The translations under genes were made by a program, and so were the position numbers. This document shows positions 26,428 through 36,537 of a DNA stretch of 64,000 nt, in pieces (position 1 is the stretch's first letter; every line of letters starts with the position of its first letter). The notes under the pieces are model-generated. The model made no database searches, had not been told where the DNA came from, and saw only the letters and a list, made by a program, of their open reading frames with translations. Source of the stretch: Saprospiraceae bacterium (GTDB lineage Bacteria > Bacteroidota > Bacteroidia > Chitinophagales > Saprospiraceae); contig JADJWV010000002.1 in the NCBI GenBank assembly GCA_016716185.1, positions 1,154,501 to 1,218,500 on the forward strand, given 5' to 3'.

Positions 26428-26640
26428 GTCGATATCCCGATAAAAAGGTATAATACTTCAGAAAAGAAATAGTTAGCCTTTTTTTATCGGAACGAAAAGT
26501 CGAAGGGTCGAAAAGCCGAAAGGTCGAAAGGTCGAAAAGTCGAAAAGTCGAAAGGTCGTCCCGATAAAATTGAAATGATCTTCACAAGGGAGACAGTCAC
26601 GTACAATTTTATCGGGAAGTCGAAATCCCGGCTGATATAG
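26428..26640. repeat. Octamer array with two palindrome-ended elements
   Basis: Lies in the divergent gap between the DUF1800 operon and the large T9SS gene. Units GAAAAGTC, GAAAGGTC and similar surround two elements: 26435-26491 (degenerate arms) and 26559-26617, whose arms TCCCGATAAAATTG/CAATTTTATCGGGA form a perfect 14 bp inverted repeat with an interior unlike the other copies. The rest of the 665 bp gap holds the TCAGGGT sites, a promoter box and unremarkable AT-rich DNA. Confidence 0.88.
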
Positions 26641-26760
26641 GGTGAATATTTGAAAATTGAGAAATCATGAAAACCGGGGACGAATGCACTGTTTTTTCAT
26701 TAAAAATTTGTACAGCCCTAAATTATTGAGATTTTTTTTCACATTTCATCACACATGAAT

Positions 26761-26768
26761 TAACTTTG
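26761..26768 (+). promoter_or_regulatory. -7 box before the large T9SS gene
   Basis: TAACTTTG, a TAnnTTTG match, 25 nt before the ATG at 26794. No convincing -33 element is visible. Confidence 0.5.
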
Positions 26769-26793
26769 ACTGGTCACGCTAAATCAAATATTT

Positions 26794-29700
26794 ATGAGAT
26801 ACCTTTTACTCAGTGCATTTGCACTCATTTCCTATTTACTGCCGTCACAGGCGTATGAAAAATTGAATGGCCCTTATGGAGGGGGTTCAAAAGTACACGA
26901 AGGAAATAATGGTGTGCTTTATCAATTTCCTGAAAACTCGGGCATCCTCTACAGATCACTGGACGGAGGGCAGTCCTGGAGGTCTTTTGATCTTCCTACC
27001 AATGCATCGTTTTATAAAATAGAAGTAGGCAGAGATGGAAATCTATATTTTTTGGTTTTCAGCGATCTCTATAAATCCACTAACCAGGGCCTGTCCTGGG
27101 CAAAAATCCCTTTGCCGGCCGGAGTTCAGGCCACTGTGGTCAATGCACTGGCTGATGCTACCATTTTTATTTATTCGGATTCAGGGATCTATACAAGTTC
27201 TGATAACGGACTGAACTGGAATCAGCGAAATTTGGGAGGGAGTGTGTCTCAGTTTTATGCTTCAACAATTACCGGATGGATGTATGCCATCAGCAGTGCG
27301 AAAATATTTTTATCCAAAGATAAAGGCGTAAACTGGATTGAATTTTATAGCGATGATTTTGGTTCAGACGGATATTGTTTTGCAGAAATGCAAAATTCAA
27401 ATTTATTCATTTCAGGAGTTGATTTTATCTGGAGATTTGATACCAGCGCGACGCTATTATTGAAAACAGGAGTTAGAAAATCGACAGCGATGCGGGTTGA
27501 TATGGCATTTTCTAATTCCGGCAGGTTGTTTGCTGCCGAGCAACATGAAGCTTATTATTCAGACGATTTGGGTGTGATATGGAAACCATTGTCTGCATTG
27601 GCTGGTAACATCAATATTGCACATTCATTTTCTGCCACATCCGACGGACAGGTATTTGGTGTGCGTTATTCGGGAAGTTTATACAACAGCGGTGATAACG
27701 GTTCACTGTGGGTATTCTCTGCCTATGGTATGCCCGAAGCCATCGTTCACGAATTGGATTTTATTTCTACTACAAAAATTTTGGCCTTGACCAGCGACGG
27801 ACTATTCTATTCTTCCGATTTCGGACAGAAGTGGACACTCATTGCGGCTTCCCAACACGAATTCAGATTTTCAAGTGGAAGAAATGTAGAAACTTCCGGT
27901 GATGAAATTTACTTTATGGATGGAGTTGATCTTTATCATTTTGATCAACCAGGCAGCCTTCCGGTCAAAATGAATCATGCTATTTTTAAGCAAGGGAGGT
28001 ATTTCAATCTTTTGCTCAACCAAAGCAGTGGTGATTTATTTGTATTCGATATCGCGCAACTCTTTCGATCTTCCGACAAAGGTTTGCAGTGGACATCATT
28101 GCAGCCCCAAGGCATACTTCAAATGTATGATTTTCCAAACGGCGATATGCTCGCACTTTCAGAGAATTCAATATTTCGGTCCACAGATTTTGGCGATCAA
28201 TGGAGTCCGGTGCTGAATTTTCAATCGGCAGCCCAGCAGGGATTTGGAATCGATGGTAATGCATTTCAAACGGCATATGTGTTGGCAAATTTTACCAACG
28301 AATCCGTTCTGTTTATCAGCGATGACAACGGAGCCAGTTGGTCCAGGAGCAGCCTGGCTGATCCACGTGGAATAGGTTGGTCTCCGGTCAACAGGATTGC
28401 ATCCAACAATGTGGGAAATGTATTTATACCTGATTTGCTGTCCGAAAGAATTTACAAAAGCAGTGCTGATCGCAAATCGCTTACCGCTTTTGGAGACCTC
28501 TTGTCCAATATTGCAGGCGCGTATGTTTCTCCGGATCAAAGATTGTATGTGGCTGCAAACGGACTTTACAGAACGAAGGTCGCAACGAGCAGCACAAAAG
28601 TTGTTCAAGGATTTGCATATCAGGATCTGAATAACAACTGTTTGTTGGATGGGGGAGAACCCGTATTGCCCAATGCCAGGATCCGGGTGAGCAATGGCAA
28701 CGATGTATTCGTCACCGGTTCTGATCAGTCCGGAAACTTTTATGTTCCGGTCATTTCGGGAACTTATAATTTTGAATTAACCAGCCCTTCAAATTATTGG
28801 AAATCATGCACCCAAACAGTACAAACGGCAACGTATAATTTTAATTCGATTTTAAATTTGGGAGGGCAGCTCAACAAACGCTGTCCCTATCTCGAAGTCG
28901 ACGTTCAGGTCAGCAGACTCCGTCCCTGTTTTGAGTCGGACATTCAATTGCATTATGCAAATTACGGAACAGCGGATGCACCGGATAGTTATCTGGAAGT
29001 TGAACTGGATCCGGATCTGGAATTTGTGAGCAGCGGCTTGCCACCCACTTCTCAAACCGGAAATTTATTCAGATTTGATCTGGGAAATTTACAGAAACTA
29101 ACGAATGGTAGTTTTTCCATTCGTGTAAAGCTAACATGTGATGTCCCGCTGGGGAACATCCATTGCATCCAGGCTCATATCTATCCGGATAGTTTCTGTA
29201 CGGCAGCCACTTACGCTAAAATTACAACCAACGCTCTGTGTTTGGGAGATTCAGTGAAACTGGTCATCCGTAATCAAGGTACGGCTGCCATGACAGCATC
29301 CAAAAAATGGTATGTCTACGATCAATCGGAAGTGAGTTCTGTATTGAAACTTGTTGATTCCGGTGATTTTCAACTCGATGCCGGACAGGAATTTACAACC
29401 ACCATAACGGGGCATGAAAGATTATTATTTGTTGCGGAGCAAGATGACAGCTATCCGGTGAAATTGCAATCGAAGACAGAAATCATCTCTTGTCTAACCA
29501 ACCCCGATCCGGGTTTGCCGCCACAACGGATTACTAATTTAGATGAAGGGGATCCATTCCTTTCAAATATATGCATCCAAAACAGGGGAAGCTTTGATCC
29601 GAATGATATCACTGGATTTCCACTTGGACTTACAGACAGGAAATACATTGAAAAAGAACAGGAACTTGAATATTTGATCAGATTTCAGAATACGGGAACC

Positions 29701-30306
29701 GACACCGCATTCACTGTGCGCATCGAGAATCTGATCCGTAAGGATCAACTGGATATTTCCAGTTTTATGCCGGGGGCCTCGTCTCATGCTTATCAGCATT
29801 TGATTACGCCGGAAGGAAAGCTGATTTTTACGTTCAGCAACATTCAACTACCGGATTCGAATATCCACGAAGCGGCTTCGCATGGTTTTGTGCAATACAG
29901 GATCAAGCCCATTCAAAAATTATTGAAAGGGAGCAAGGTGTATAACGATGCAGTCATCTATTTTGATTTTAATTCCGGAGTACAGACCAATTTAGAATTT
30001 CATACGGTGGGTTTGCCGGTGGCAGTAGCTACCAAAGATCAATTGGGATCTTCAGATCTGAAAATGTATTTTACACCGAACCCGGGTAGCGATGCAGTTC
30101 AAATTCAGCTGAAAGGGCAACAGAGAGGTTCATCATTTTATTACTTGCATATTTATAACGAATGGTCACAGAAGGTCAATGAGACAAAAATATCTGAACT
30201 CAGTAAACCGGTTAAGCTGGAAAAATTGAATCCGGGATTTTATTATCTGCTTTTACTTGATGACCAATCAGAGCTTATCGGATCTGGAAAATTCATCAGG
30301 AATTAA
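26794..30306 (+). CDS. Large T9SS-exported beta-propeller protein
   Basis: A 1170-residue secreted protein. A signal peptide covers residues 1-20 (ending PSQA). Residues 25-600 contain many BNR/Asp-box-like repeats (patterns such as S-x-D-x-G-x-x-W: SLDGGQSWRS, STNQGLSWAK, SSDNGLNWNQ, SKDKGVNWIE), expected to fold as one or two beta-propellers. Near 608-665 is an SdrD-B-like segment (YQDLNNNCLLDGGE). Residues about 925-1095 form the conserved SFDPND...YLIRFQNTGTDTAF domain often placed before T9SS tails. The final 75 residues are a type A sorting domain (FTPNPGSD ... LNPGFYYLLLLDD). Likely a cell-surface or secreted adhesin-like protein; ligand unknown. Confidence 0.82.
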   Translation: MRYLLLSAFALISYLLPSQAYEKLNGPYGGGSKVHEGNNGVLYQFPENSGILYRSLDGGQSWRSFDLPTNASFYKIEVGRDGNLYFLVFSDLYKSTNQGLSWAKIPLPAGVQATVVNALADATIFIYSDSGIYTSSDNGLNWNQRNLGGSVSQFYASTITGWMYAISSAKIFLSKDKGVNWIEFYSDDFGSDGYCFAEMQNSNLFISGVDFIWRFDTSATLLLKTGVRKSTAMRVDMAFSNSGRLFAAEQHEAYYSDDLGVIWKPLSALAGNINIAHSFSATSDGQVFGVRYSGSLYNSGDNGSLWVFSAYGMPEAIVHELDFISTTKILALTSDGLFYSSDFGQKWTLIAASQHEFRFSSGRNVETSGDEIYFMDGVDLYHFDQPGSLPVKMNHAIFKQGRYFNLLLNQSSGDLFVFDIAQLFRSSDKGLQWTSLQPQGILQMYDFPNGDMLALSENSIFRSTDFGDQWSPVLNFQSAAQQGFGIDGNAFQTAYVLANFTNESVLFISDDNGASWSRSSLADPRGIGWSPVNRIASNNVGNVFIPDLLSERIYKSSADRKSLTAFGDLLSNIAGAYVSPDQRLYVAANGLYRTKVATSSTKVVQGFAYQDLNNNCLLDGGEPVLPNARIRVSNGNDVFVTGSDQSGNFYVPVISGTYNFELTSPSNYWKSCTQTVQTATYNFNSILNLGGQLNKRCPYLEVDVQVSRLRPCFESDIQLHYANYGTADAPDSYLEVELDPDLEFVSSGLPPTSQTGNLFRFDLGNLQKLTNGSFSIRVKLTCDVPLGNIHCIQAHIYPDSFCTAATYAKITTNALCLGDSVKLVIRNQGTAAMTASKKWYVYDQSEVSSVLKLVDSGDFQLDAGQEFTTTITGHERLLFVAEQDDSYPVKLQSKTEIISCLTNPDPGLPPQRITNLDEGDPFLSNICIQNRGSFDPNDITGFPLGLTDRKYIEKEQELEYLIRFQNTGTDTAFTVRIENLIRKDQLDISSFMPGASSHAYQHLITPEGKLIFTFSNIQLPDSNIHEAASHGFVQYRIKPIQKLLKGSKVYNDAVIYFDFNSGVQTNLEFHTVGLPVAVATKDQLGSSDLKMYFTPNPGSDAVQIQLKGQQRGSSFYYLHIYNEWSQKVNETKISELSKPVKLEKLNPGFYYLLLLDDQSELIGSGKFIRN

Positions 30307-30479
30307 GGTCTTGTAATTGATTGTTATATTTACCTTGGCTGGCGCGTTTGCCTCATCCCCATCCCTTCTCTCCCGATTCGAATGTATCGGGATGGCGTGG
30401 AGAAGGTGGCGATTTCCTTAAAAAGTATAGTGCAAAGTCATTGAATAGATATTTATCCAGACATCAAGAGTCCAAGACG

Positions 30480-30611
30480 AAACTTCGAAATTCCGATAAA
30501 ATGGTATAATATTTTAGAAAAGAAATAATTCTCTTCATTTTAACGGGACGAAATCCCTATAAAATGATATCATCCTTCAGAAGAGAAATAATGACGTTTA
30601 TTTTATCTGGA
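30480..30611. repeat. Two tandem palindrome-ended elements between convergent genes
   Basis: Elements at 30492-30548 and 30554-30611 sit head to tail, both with imperfect arms (TTCCGATAAAAT/ATTTTAACGGGA and TCCCTATAAAAT/ATTTTATCTGGA). Upstream at 30376-30400 is a short CCCGAT/ATCGGG hairpin within a CCCCATCCCTTCTC-type stretch. No gene seen in this 307 bp gap. Confidence 0.75.
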
Positions 30612-30613
30612 CA

Positions 30614-32404
30614 TCAACCCCCACTCTTCCTAATCATCTTTTCAGTATGAATCAATTCGCCCCTTTCAAAAATCCTCACGAAATAAACTCCTGATGGCCA
30701 GTTTTCTGTTGTTATCCAGTGGCTGCCCTGTCTGGCTTTGCTGTGGTAAATTGATTTACCATTCAGGTCTGAGATTTCGATGTACATATCTTGTGGATTG
30801 TAATCAAGAATATTGATCACCATAAATTCGCTGAAGGGATTGGGCCAGCTCTGGATATCTATGATTTGTCTGGTCTCATCTTTGTTGCCAACCACCCCGA
30901 TGCGAACCGTACGACAAAGTGTATCCGCGCCATTTTTGTTTTTTACAATGAGGCATACATCGTAAACGCCAGTTGCTGAAAAGCGATGGATGGGATTAAC
31001 TTCCCTGCTTTTGTTGTCTGGACTGGCAGGATCACCAAAATCCCAGTACCATTCTTCCACTTCATAGGCACTCAGATCGGTAAAATAAAAGTTTAAGAAA
31101 TCAGTACTATCCTGATTGTAGCGCCAGTGACACCAGGGTATGTTGTCGATCCCCAGAGTATCGCAGATACTGCCATCAATGGGCCCTAAGCGGTAATTTG
31201 GGAAATTAGGGAGGCAAATTCGCAAAGTAGGTGAATATATGTCGTGTTGTCTGAAGTTGCAATTGAAGTGATCGCGATCTGGATTGTGAATAACATGTAG
31301 TGATCGGGTAGGATAAGTTGTTTGAAAATATATTTTTCCATCTGGTGCAGTTTGCATTGGACCAAATTGTGTAGAAGTTGTGAAGCCACCAGAGGTTAGT
31401 TCAATAAAGCCATCGTAAATTCCAGACACTCTAATGTTTCCAAGACTATCTCCTAAAATTGGAAATTGATATAAAGTGTCCAAAGTGGCATAATATAAAT
31501 ATTTGCTATCTGGTGAAAAGGAACAGCCAGCATCCCAGGTAATTTTTTGAAAAGGAACAAATTTTTTCTGAAAATACTCTATTTCACCGCTACACCTATT
31601 GAATTTCATAAAAAATAAATTGTATCTATTTAATAACCCGTCTCCTGCTGCAGTAGCTATATAATTTCCGCATTGGGAAAAGAATGTTTGGCCGGATTCT
31701 CCACGAGATTTTTTAATCTTAAAGTTGAAGTAGTTATGAAGTTTAACTACTCGGCCACTTAAAAAAAATATATAATACCCAACTTTTGTATCTTCTGAAA
31801 TTATTATCCACCAATCTTTACCGTTTGCATGTTTAGTCGCAATTAATGAAGCACTATCTAAAGTGTCACTTAATGTCAGGTTTCTTCGTGATATTAACTC
31901 GCCATTATTTTTATTTCTTTTCATATCAACAATGGAATGTTCTAAACTCTTAATGCTTAATCCATAATTTTCAAAATAATAAAATATCTTATTGAAAAGA
32001 ATATACGAATTGCTATTTTCAAGGTCTGGAAGTATTAATGTATTCTGCGAACCAACGACCCCTAACTCAGGATATTTAATATCATTGCCCAAATCATCTC
32101 CATTTAACATTAAACTGTCATTTGGACCTTCTACATAACCTCCATTGCATGCGAATAAGTAATTTCCATTTATATCGCAAATGTTGGCGCCGCTTGCTAA
32201 AAAATCAATTCGTTTATATTTTTCTTCATAAAATATTGGATTGCCATCTGGCGTATCAAAATCCATGATGGCACAGCCCCATCCGGTATCATAAGGATTA
32301 TCAGCAAAACTGTATCCCATTAGCCATTTAAAATCGTATTTCTGTGAATTTGATTCTGCGTTATTAAAAATTATAATAGCTAAAATAAAAATTGTTGTTT
32401 TCAT
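30614..32404 (-). CDS. T9SS-exported protein with PKD domain, paralogue A
   Basis: A 596-residue secreted protein starting at ATG 32404 with a signal peptide (about residues 1-20, ending SNSQ). Residues 21-430 are a WD40/PD40-like propeller region, including FSPDSKYLYYATLDTLYQF near 300. Residues about 440-515 form a PKD domain (VEEWYWDFGDPASPDNKSRE, then HRFSATGVYDVCLIVKN). The C-terminal 75 residues are a T9SS type A tail (IQSWPNPFSEFMVI ... WPSGVYFVRIFERGE). A close paralogue lies at 56188-57975, with a 218 bp block over the PKD part that is almost identical between them. A TCAGGGT palindrome is about 190 bp upstream. Confidence 0.83.
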   Translation of the reverse strand: MKTTIFILAIIIFNNAESNSQKYDFKWLMGYSFADNPYDTGWGCAIMDFDTPDGNPIFYEEKYKRIDFLASGANICDINGNYLFACNGGYVEGPNDSLMLNGDDLGNDIKYPELGVVGSQNTLILPDLENSNSYILFNKIFYYFENYGLSIKSLEHSIVDMKRNKNNGELISRRNLTLSDTLDSASLIATKHANGKDWWIIISEDTKVGYYIFFLSGRVVKLHNYFNFKIKKSRGESGQTFFSQCGNYIATAAGDGLLNRYNLFFMKFNRCSGEIEYFQKKFVPFQKITWDAGCSFSPDSKYLYYATLDTLYQFPILGDSLGNIRVSGIYDGFIELTSGGFTTSTQFGPMQTAPDGKIYFQTTYPTRSLHVIHNPDRDHFNCNFRQHDIYSPTLRICLPNFPNYRLGPIDGSICDTLGIDNIPWCHWRYNQDSTDFLNFYFTDLSAYEVEEWYWDFGDPASPDNKSREVNPIHRFSATGVYDVCLIVKNKNGADTLCRTVRIGVVGNKDETRQIIDIQSWPNPFSEFMVINILDYNPQDMYIEISDLNGKSIYHSKARQGSHWITTENWPSGVYFVRIFERGELIHTEKMIRKSGG

Positions 32405-32596
32405 GTTGTTCTTATTAAAATTCCGGAAGTCATTACGAAGATGATGTGTAAAAAAAACATCCCACATGTTTTTTAAATTTTCTATCAGGTCTGCAATCCA
32501 GTTCTTTTCTATTTTAAAAAAAAACTGCCATACGAATTCTAAAGATAATCAAATCCATATTTGTTGTCAAGTTTTTTTAGTTAAATGTTTAAAAAA

Positions 32597-32612
32597 TCAG
32601 GGTTTACCCTGA
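32597..32612. promoter_or_regulatory. TCAGGGT palindrome upstream of paralogue A
   Basis: TCAGGGTTTACCCTGA, 193 bp before the ATG at 32404. Same arms as the sites before the DUF1800 operon and paralogue B. Confidence 0.5.
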
Positions 32613-32728
32613 GTGTTCTTGATGGCAATTAATATAGAAAATTAATGGACGAGACTTAAAGATTGGAGGAGCAAAGAGTCCCGACGCGAAGTTGCTGAAA
32701 TAGAAATACATTCCCTTTACGTCGGAAG

Positions 32729-32815
32729 GAGTATAGAGAATAGAGTATAGTTGATAAAGTATGGTAAATAGAGAAAAGCTCAAAGCGAAGAGTTTAAATA
32801 GCAAAGAATTTAATA
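32729..32815. repeat. Degenerate GAGTATA heptamer array
   Basis: Units GAGTATA, GAGAATA, GAGTATA, GTTGATA, AAGTATG, GTAAATA, GAGAAAA keep strict 7 bp spacing while diverging in sequence. The surrounding 32613-32906 is otherwise featureless. Confidence 0.6.
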
Positions 32816-32906
32816 ATCCATACTTAATCTCAATTCGCAATATTCTATACTCTAGAATATTTTCTCCTTCCGCCTTTAGGTTTTGTTCTCATGAATTCAG
32901 CCTGAA

Positions 32907-32964
32907 TCCCGATAAAATTGGATAATATTTTAGTAAAGAAATAATTCTCTTCATTTTAACGGGA
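32907..32964. repeat. Palindrome-ended element, copy 7
   Basis: TCCCGATAAAAT at the left and ATTTTAACGGGA at the right (one mismatch), 58 bp, interior close to copies 1, 2 and 5. Confidence 0.8.
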
Positions 32965-33545
32965 CGAATAGTTAAAAAGTCAAAAAGTCAAAATCCCGAA
33001 GTGTCGAAATATCGAAATTTCGAAATGTCGAAAAACCTCCCCAATTTATTTCCTGCACCTGCCCGACTGATCTATTGTTTAAAATAATGGAAATATTATT
33101 CGGTCAGGCGGGGATTACGCAGATTTCCGCAGATCTTTTCATTTAGTTTAAAATCAAAACTTCAAAACTTCAAAACTTCAAAACTTCAAAACGTCAAAAC
33201 GTCAAAACGTCAAAATCCCGAAGTGTCGAAATATCGAAATTTCGAAATGTCGAAAAACCTCCCCAATTTATTTCCCGCACCTGCCCGACTGATCTATTGT
33301 TTTAAAATAATGGAAAACTTATTCGGTCAGGCGGGGATTACGCAGATTTCCGCAGATCTTTATATTTAAATTATCATTAAAAAGTCAAAAAGTCAAAATC
33401 CCGAAGTGTCGAAATATCGAAATTTCGAAATGTCGAAAAACCTCCCCAATTTATTTCCCGCTGATTACGCAGATTTCCGCAGATCTTTCATTTAGGTTTT
33501 TATCAAAAAGTCAAAAAGACAAAAAGTCAAAAAGTCGAAATATCG
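32965..33545. repeat. Octamer array with three hairpin elements
   Basis: Between paralogue A's promoter side and the stop codon of the efflux permease. Octamers AAAAAGTC, AAAACTTC and AAAACGTC alternate with three direct repeats of a roughly 100-165 bp unit starting CCCGAAGTGTCGAAATATCG: 32995-33153, 33217-33381 and 33400-33503. The third has lost the hairpin core by a deletion joining TTTCCCGC to TGATTACGCAG. No gene seen. Confidence 0.9.
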
Positions 33546-33556
33546 AAGAACCCTTT

Positions 33557-34675
33557 CTAGGCCTTCTTCCGATACGCCGCAATCGCCCAACTGATCAGGA
33601 TCAATGCCATCGTCAAAACCGACAGCAGATGAGGTAGGATATCTGTAAAACCGCTGCCTTTCATGATGATCATCCGCATGACCTTTACGAAATAAGCAAC
33701 AGGATTAAACCAGGTAGTCATTTGTGCCCACTCAGGCATGCTCTCTACCGGAGTGTATAAACCGCTGAGCAGGATAAATACCATCATGAGAAAGAAAGAT
33801 AGCAACATGGTTTGTTGTTGTGTTTCTGTGTAAATGGAGATTAAAAGTCCGAGGCCCAATACAGCCAATAAGTATACGGAAGCAAATAAATAAATTAACA
33901 AATAGGATCCTGAAGGCACGATGTTATAAACTATAAAAGCAACGAGAAGACCTAAGCTGAGTACAACGAAACTCAAAATCCAAAATGGAATTAATTTTCC
34001 TAACAAAAAATGATATTTTCGAATGGGGGATACGTTGATCTGTTCAATGGTGCCGAGTTCCTTTTCTTTAACAAGATTTAAAGCGGAAAGCGTAAACCCT
34101 ACCATCGTAAGTAATATGACCAGGATGCCGGGCACCATAAACTGTTGGTAGTTCATCGTTGGATTAAACCAATAAGAATGTTCGATTCGGAGTAAAGGCA
34201 TTGGGTTGTATCTTGGGAATTGGATCCACTCCAAACGGATCTCTCTGTTGAAGTCATTTAATATCCGCAGGAGATACTGTCCGCCTATACTGGCTCGCTG
34301 ACCGTTCACAGCATTGACACTGGCAGAAATTGAAGGTTCGTTGTTGAGCACAACATCCCTTTCAAAAAAATGAGGAAGGGTCAGTGCGATATCCGCCTGG
34401 TCGCTTTCCATCATTTTAAGGGCTTCCCGATAATCTGCTGTTTGGTTAACAAGAATGAAATGGTGGTTCACTTCAATTTTTTGAATCAGTCTTCTGGAAT
34501 ATTCCGAATGATCCTGATCGATGATACAAATTTTAATATTTTCTACTTCGTAATCAGCAGCCATGGGCAGTAATATCAACTGCACCACAGGCATGACTAA
34601 AAGCATACGAATGTTAGCTTTGTCGCGGAAAAATTGTGCGAATTCCTTTTGTATAATGCTCCAGATGATTCGCAT
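33557..34675 (-). CDS. ABC-2 type efflux permease (second permease)
   Basis: A 372-residue inner membrane permease: an N-terminal helix near residues 22-40, a large extracytoplasmic domain (about 45-175), then five helices in the C-terminal half. KEKELGTIEQINVSP near 210 is the conserved cytoplasmic motif of ABC-2 exporters of the YhhJ/YbhS/YbhR type. It is the last gene of the six-gene operon running 39729 to 33557, 1 bp after its sister permease, with which it probably forms a heterodimer. Confidence 0.88.
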   Translation of the reverse strand: MRIIWSIIQKEFAQFFRDKANIRMLLVMPVVQLILLPMAADYEVENIKICIIDQDHSEYSRRLIQKIEVNHHFILVNQTADYREALKMMESDQADIALTLPHFFERDVVLNNEPSISASVNAVNGQRASIGGQYLLRILNDFNREIRLEWIQFPRYNPMPLLRIEHSYWFNPTMNYQQFMVPGILVILLTMVGFTLSALNLVKEKELGTIEQINVSPIRKYHFLLGKLIPFWILSFVVLSLGLLVAFIVYNIVPSGSYLLIYLFASVYLLAVLGLGLLISIYTETQQQTMLLSFFLMMVFILLSGLYTPVESMPEWAQMTTWFNPVAYFVKVMRMIIMKGSGFTDILPHLLSVLTMALILISWAIAAYRKKA

Positions 34676-34676
34676 G

Positions 34677-35801
34677 CTATAATTTAAGTCGTTTATCGAA
34701 TTTGCGGATACTCACGGTGACCATAAAAAGAGTCATGCCTAACAGGATGAGGGCTTCTTTCCAGATATCAGCGATGCCAAGTCCTTTGATCATTACTGAT
34801 TTAACCATGTAGAAAAACCACTTGGATGGAATCAGATTGGAAACAAGTTGCAAGGGCAAAGGCATGTTGTCGATGGGAAACATAAACCCACTGAACATCA
34901 GCGTTGGCAAAAACAAACCTACCAGCGTAGCGAACATCGCGGTGGTTTGTGTTTGAGCAAGAGAGGAAACAAACATCCCCAATGAAAGTGCGGCAATGAT
35001 AAACAACAGACTGATCGTTAGCAGCAAAAACAAATTTCCTTTCACCGGAACATCCAGTACAAAATAGCTCAGCAGTAAAATGCTGCAGATATTTACAAAG
35101 GATAGGAAGAGATAGGGAATGGTCTTTGAAACGATAACCAGTACCGGCCTTACGGGGGAGACCAGCAACACTTCCATATTTCCCATTTCTTTTTCGCGAA
35201 CAATGGCAACCGAGGTCATCAAAGAACAAATCAACAACAAGATCATCGCCATCACACCCGGAACAAAATTGAAAGCGGCAGCCAATTGCGGATTGAATAT
35301 CATTCGCACTTCTGTTTTAAACGAATACGGAATTTTAGAAGGGTGGAGTATTTCATTTTGGTAATCCTGAAGTATGGCATTGAGGTAAGCTACCAGTGTA
35401 GAGCCCACGTTGGGGTCAGAAGCATCTGCTATCAATTGAATATGGCCTTCGTTCTGGCTTTTAAGTTTATGTTCAAAACCATTTTCAAATACAACGACCA
35501 TCCGGACTTCTCCTTTTTTAAAAATTTCTTCGACCTGGTCTTTGCGATCGAGATAGGTCGCGATGTCAAAATATTTGCTGGCATCAATCCTGTGTATTAA
35601 AGCCTGTGTGGTCGCATCGCGTGAAGCATCCAGTATAGCGATTTTCGAATTTTTAACTTCATTGGAAAGTGCAAATCCAAAGATCAACATTTGCGCGATG
35701 GGCATTCCAAAAAGGATCAGCAGCGTTTTTTTATCTCTGAAAATATGCTTCCATTCTTTGGTAACAAATGCGCGGAATGACCGTATAGAAATGTTTTTCA
35801 C
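34677..35801 (-). CDS. ABC-2 type efflux permease (first permease)
   Basis: A 374-residue permease with the same plan as its neighbour: one N-terminal helix (WKHIFRDKKTLLILFGMP precedes it), an extracytoplasmic domain to about 170, and five C-terminal helices. REKEMGNMEVLLVSP near 200 matches the motif in the sister protein. It lies 7 bp after an ATPase gene. Such pairs in E. coli (YbhS/YbhR) form drug or cation exporters; the substrate here is not known. Confidence 0.88.
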   Translation of the reverse strand: MKNISIRSFRAFVTKEWKHIFRDKKTLLILFGMPIAQMLIFGFALSNEVKNSKIAILDASRDATTQALIHRIDASKYFDIATYLDRKDQVEEIFKKGEVRMVVVFENGFEHKLKSQNEGHIQLIADASDPNVGSTLVAYLNAILQDYQNEILHPSKIPYSFKTEVRMIFNPQLAAAFNFVPGVMAMILLLICSLMTSVAIVREKEMGNMEVLLVSPVRPVLVIVSKTIPYLFLSFVNICSILLLSYFVLDVPVKGNLFLLLTISLLFIIAALSLGMFVSSLAQTQTTAMFATLVGLFLPTLMFSGFMFPIDNMPLPLQLVSNLIPSKWFFYMVKSVMIKGLGIADIWKEALILLGMTLFMVTVSIRKFDKRLKL

Positions 35802-35808
35802 AGCGAGG

Positions 35809-36537
35809 TCATTTAGCTTCTACCAGTTTTAAAAAAACGCGCTCCATGTGTTCTTCATGATACGTATTCTTAAGCATATCCGGACTTCCCAAAGCCACGA
35901 TTCTGCCATCCACCATGATGGAAACTCTCGAACAATATTCTGCTTCATCCAAATAATGGGTCGTCACAAAAACGGTATTGCCTTGTGCAGCATATTCGAG
36001 AATCAGTTCCCAGAATTCTCTCCGCGTGATGGGATCCACACCTCCTGTAGGTTCGTCGAGAAAAACCAAACGGGGCTGGTGAAAAATCGAAACCGAAAAT
36101 GCAAGTTTTTGTTTCCAGCCGAGCGGAAGTGATTTGACGAGTTGATTTTTATGTCTGGTAAGATCCAGGTAATTGAGTATTTCATGCGATCGGGATTCAA
36201 TTTCTTTTTTATGAAGTCCGTAGATGCTTCCATAAAATTTCATATTTTCCAATATGGTGAGGTCTTCGTAAAGCGAAAATCTTTGGCTCATGTAACCAAT
36301 CGATCTTTTAATGAATTCGCTTTGGTGATATACGTCGTATTCCAGAACAGTGGCCTGACCGTAACTAGGCCTGATCAAACCGGTAAGCATTTTTATGGCT
36401 GTCGTTTTTCCTGCGCCATTCGCACCTAAAAATCCAAAGATTTCGCCCCTGTACACTTCAAAGCTTATACCATCGACTGCAGTGAAGTTTCCAAAGTTCT
36501 TGGTAAGTTCTTTCGTCTGAATGATCGTCGTATTCAT
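35809..36537 (-). CDS. ABC transporter ATP-binding protein (second ATPase)
   Basis: A 242-residue ABC ATPase. GANGAGKTT near residue 38 is Walker A and VFLDEPTGGVDP near 158 the Walker B. The signature position reads SLPLGWKQK, weaker than LSGGQ, while its partner has a clear LSGGMKQK. The start overlaps the stop of the other ATPase gene by 4 bp. Together they correspond to the two halves of the fused E. coli YbhF ATPase. Confidence 0.9.
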   Translation of the reverse strand: MNTTIIQTKELTKNFGNFTAVDGISFEVYRGEIFGFLGANGAGKTTAIKMLTGLIRPSYGQATVLEYDVYHQSEFIKRSIGYMSQRFSLYEDLTILENMKFYGSIYGLHKKEIESRSHEILNYLDLTRHKNQLVKSLPLGWKQKLAFSVSIFHQPRLVFLDEPTGGVDPITRREFWELILEYAAQGNTVFVTTHYLDEAEYCSRVSIMVDGRIVALGSPDMLKNTYHEEHMERVFLKLVEAK

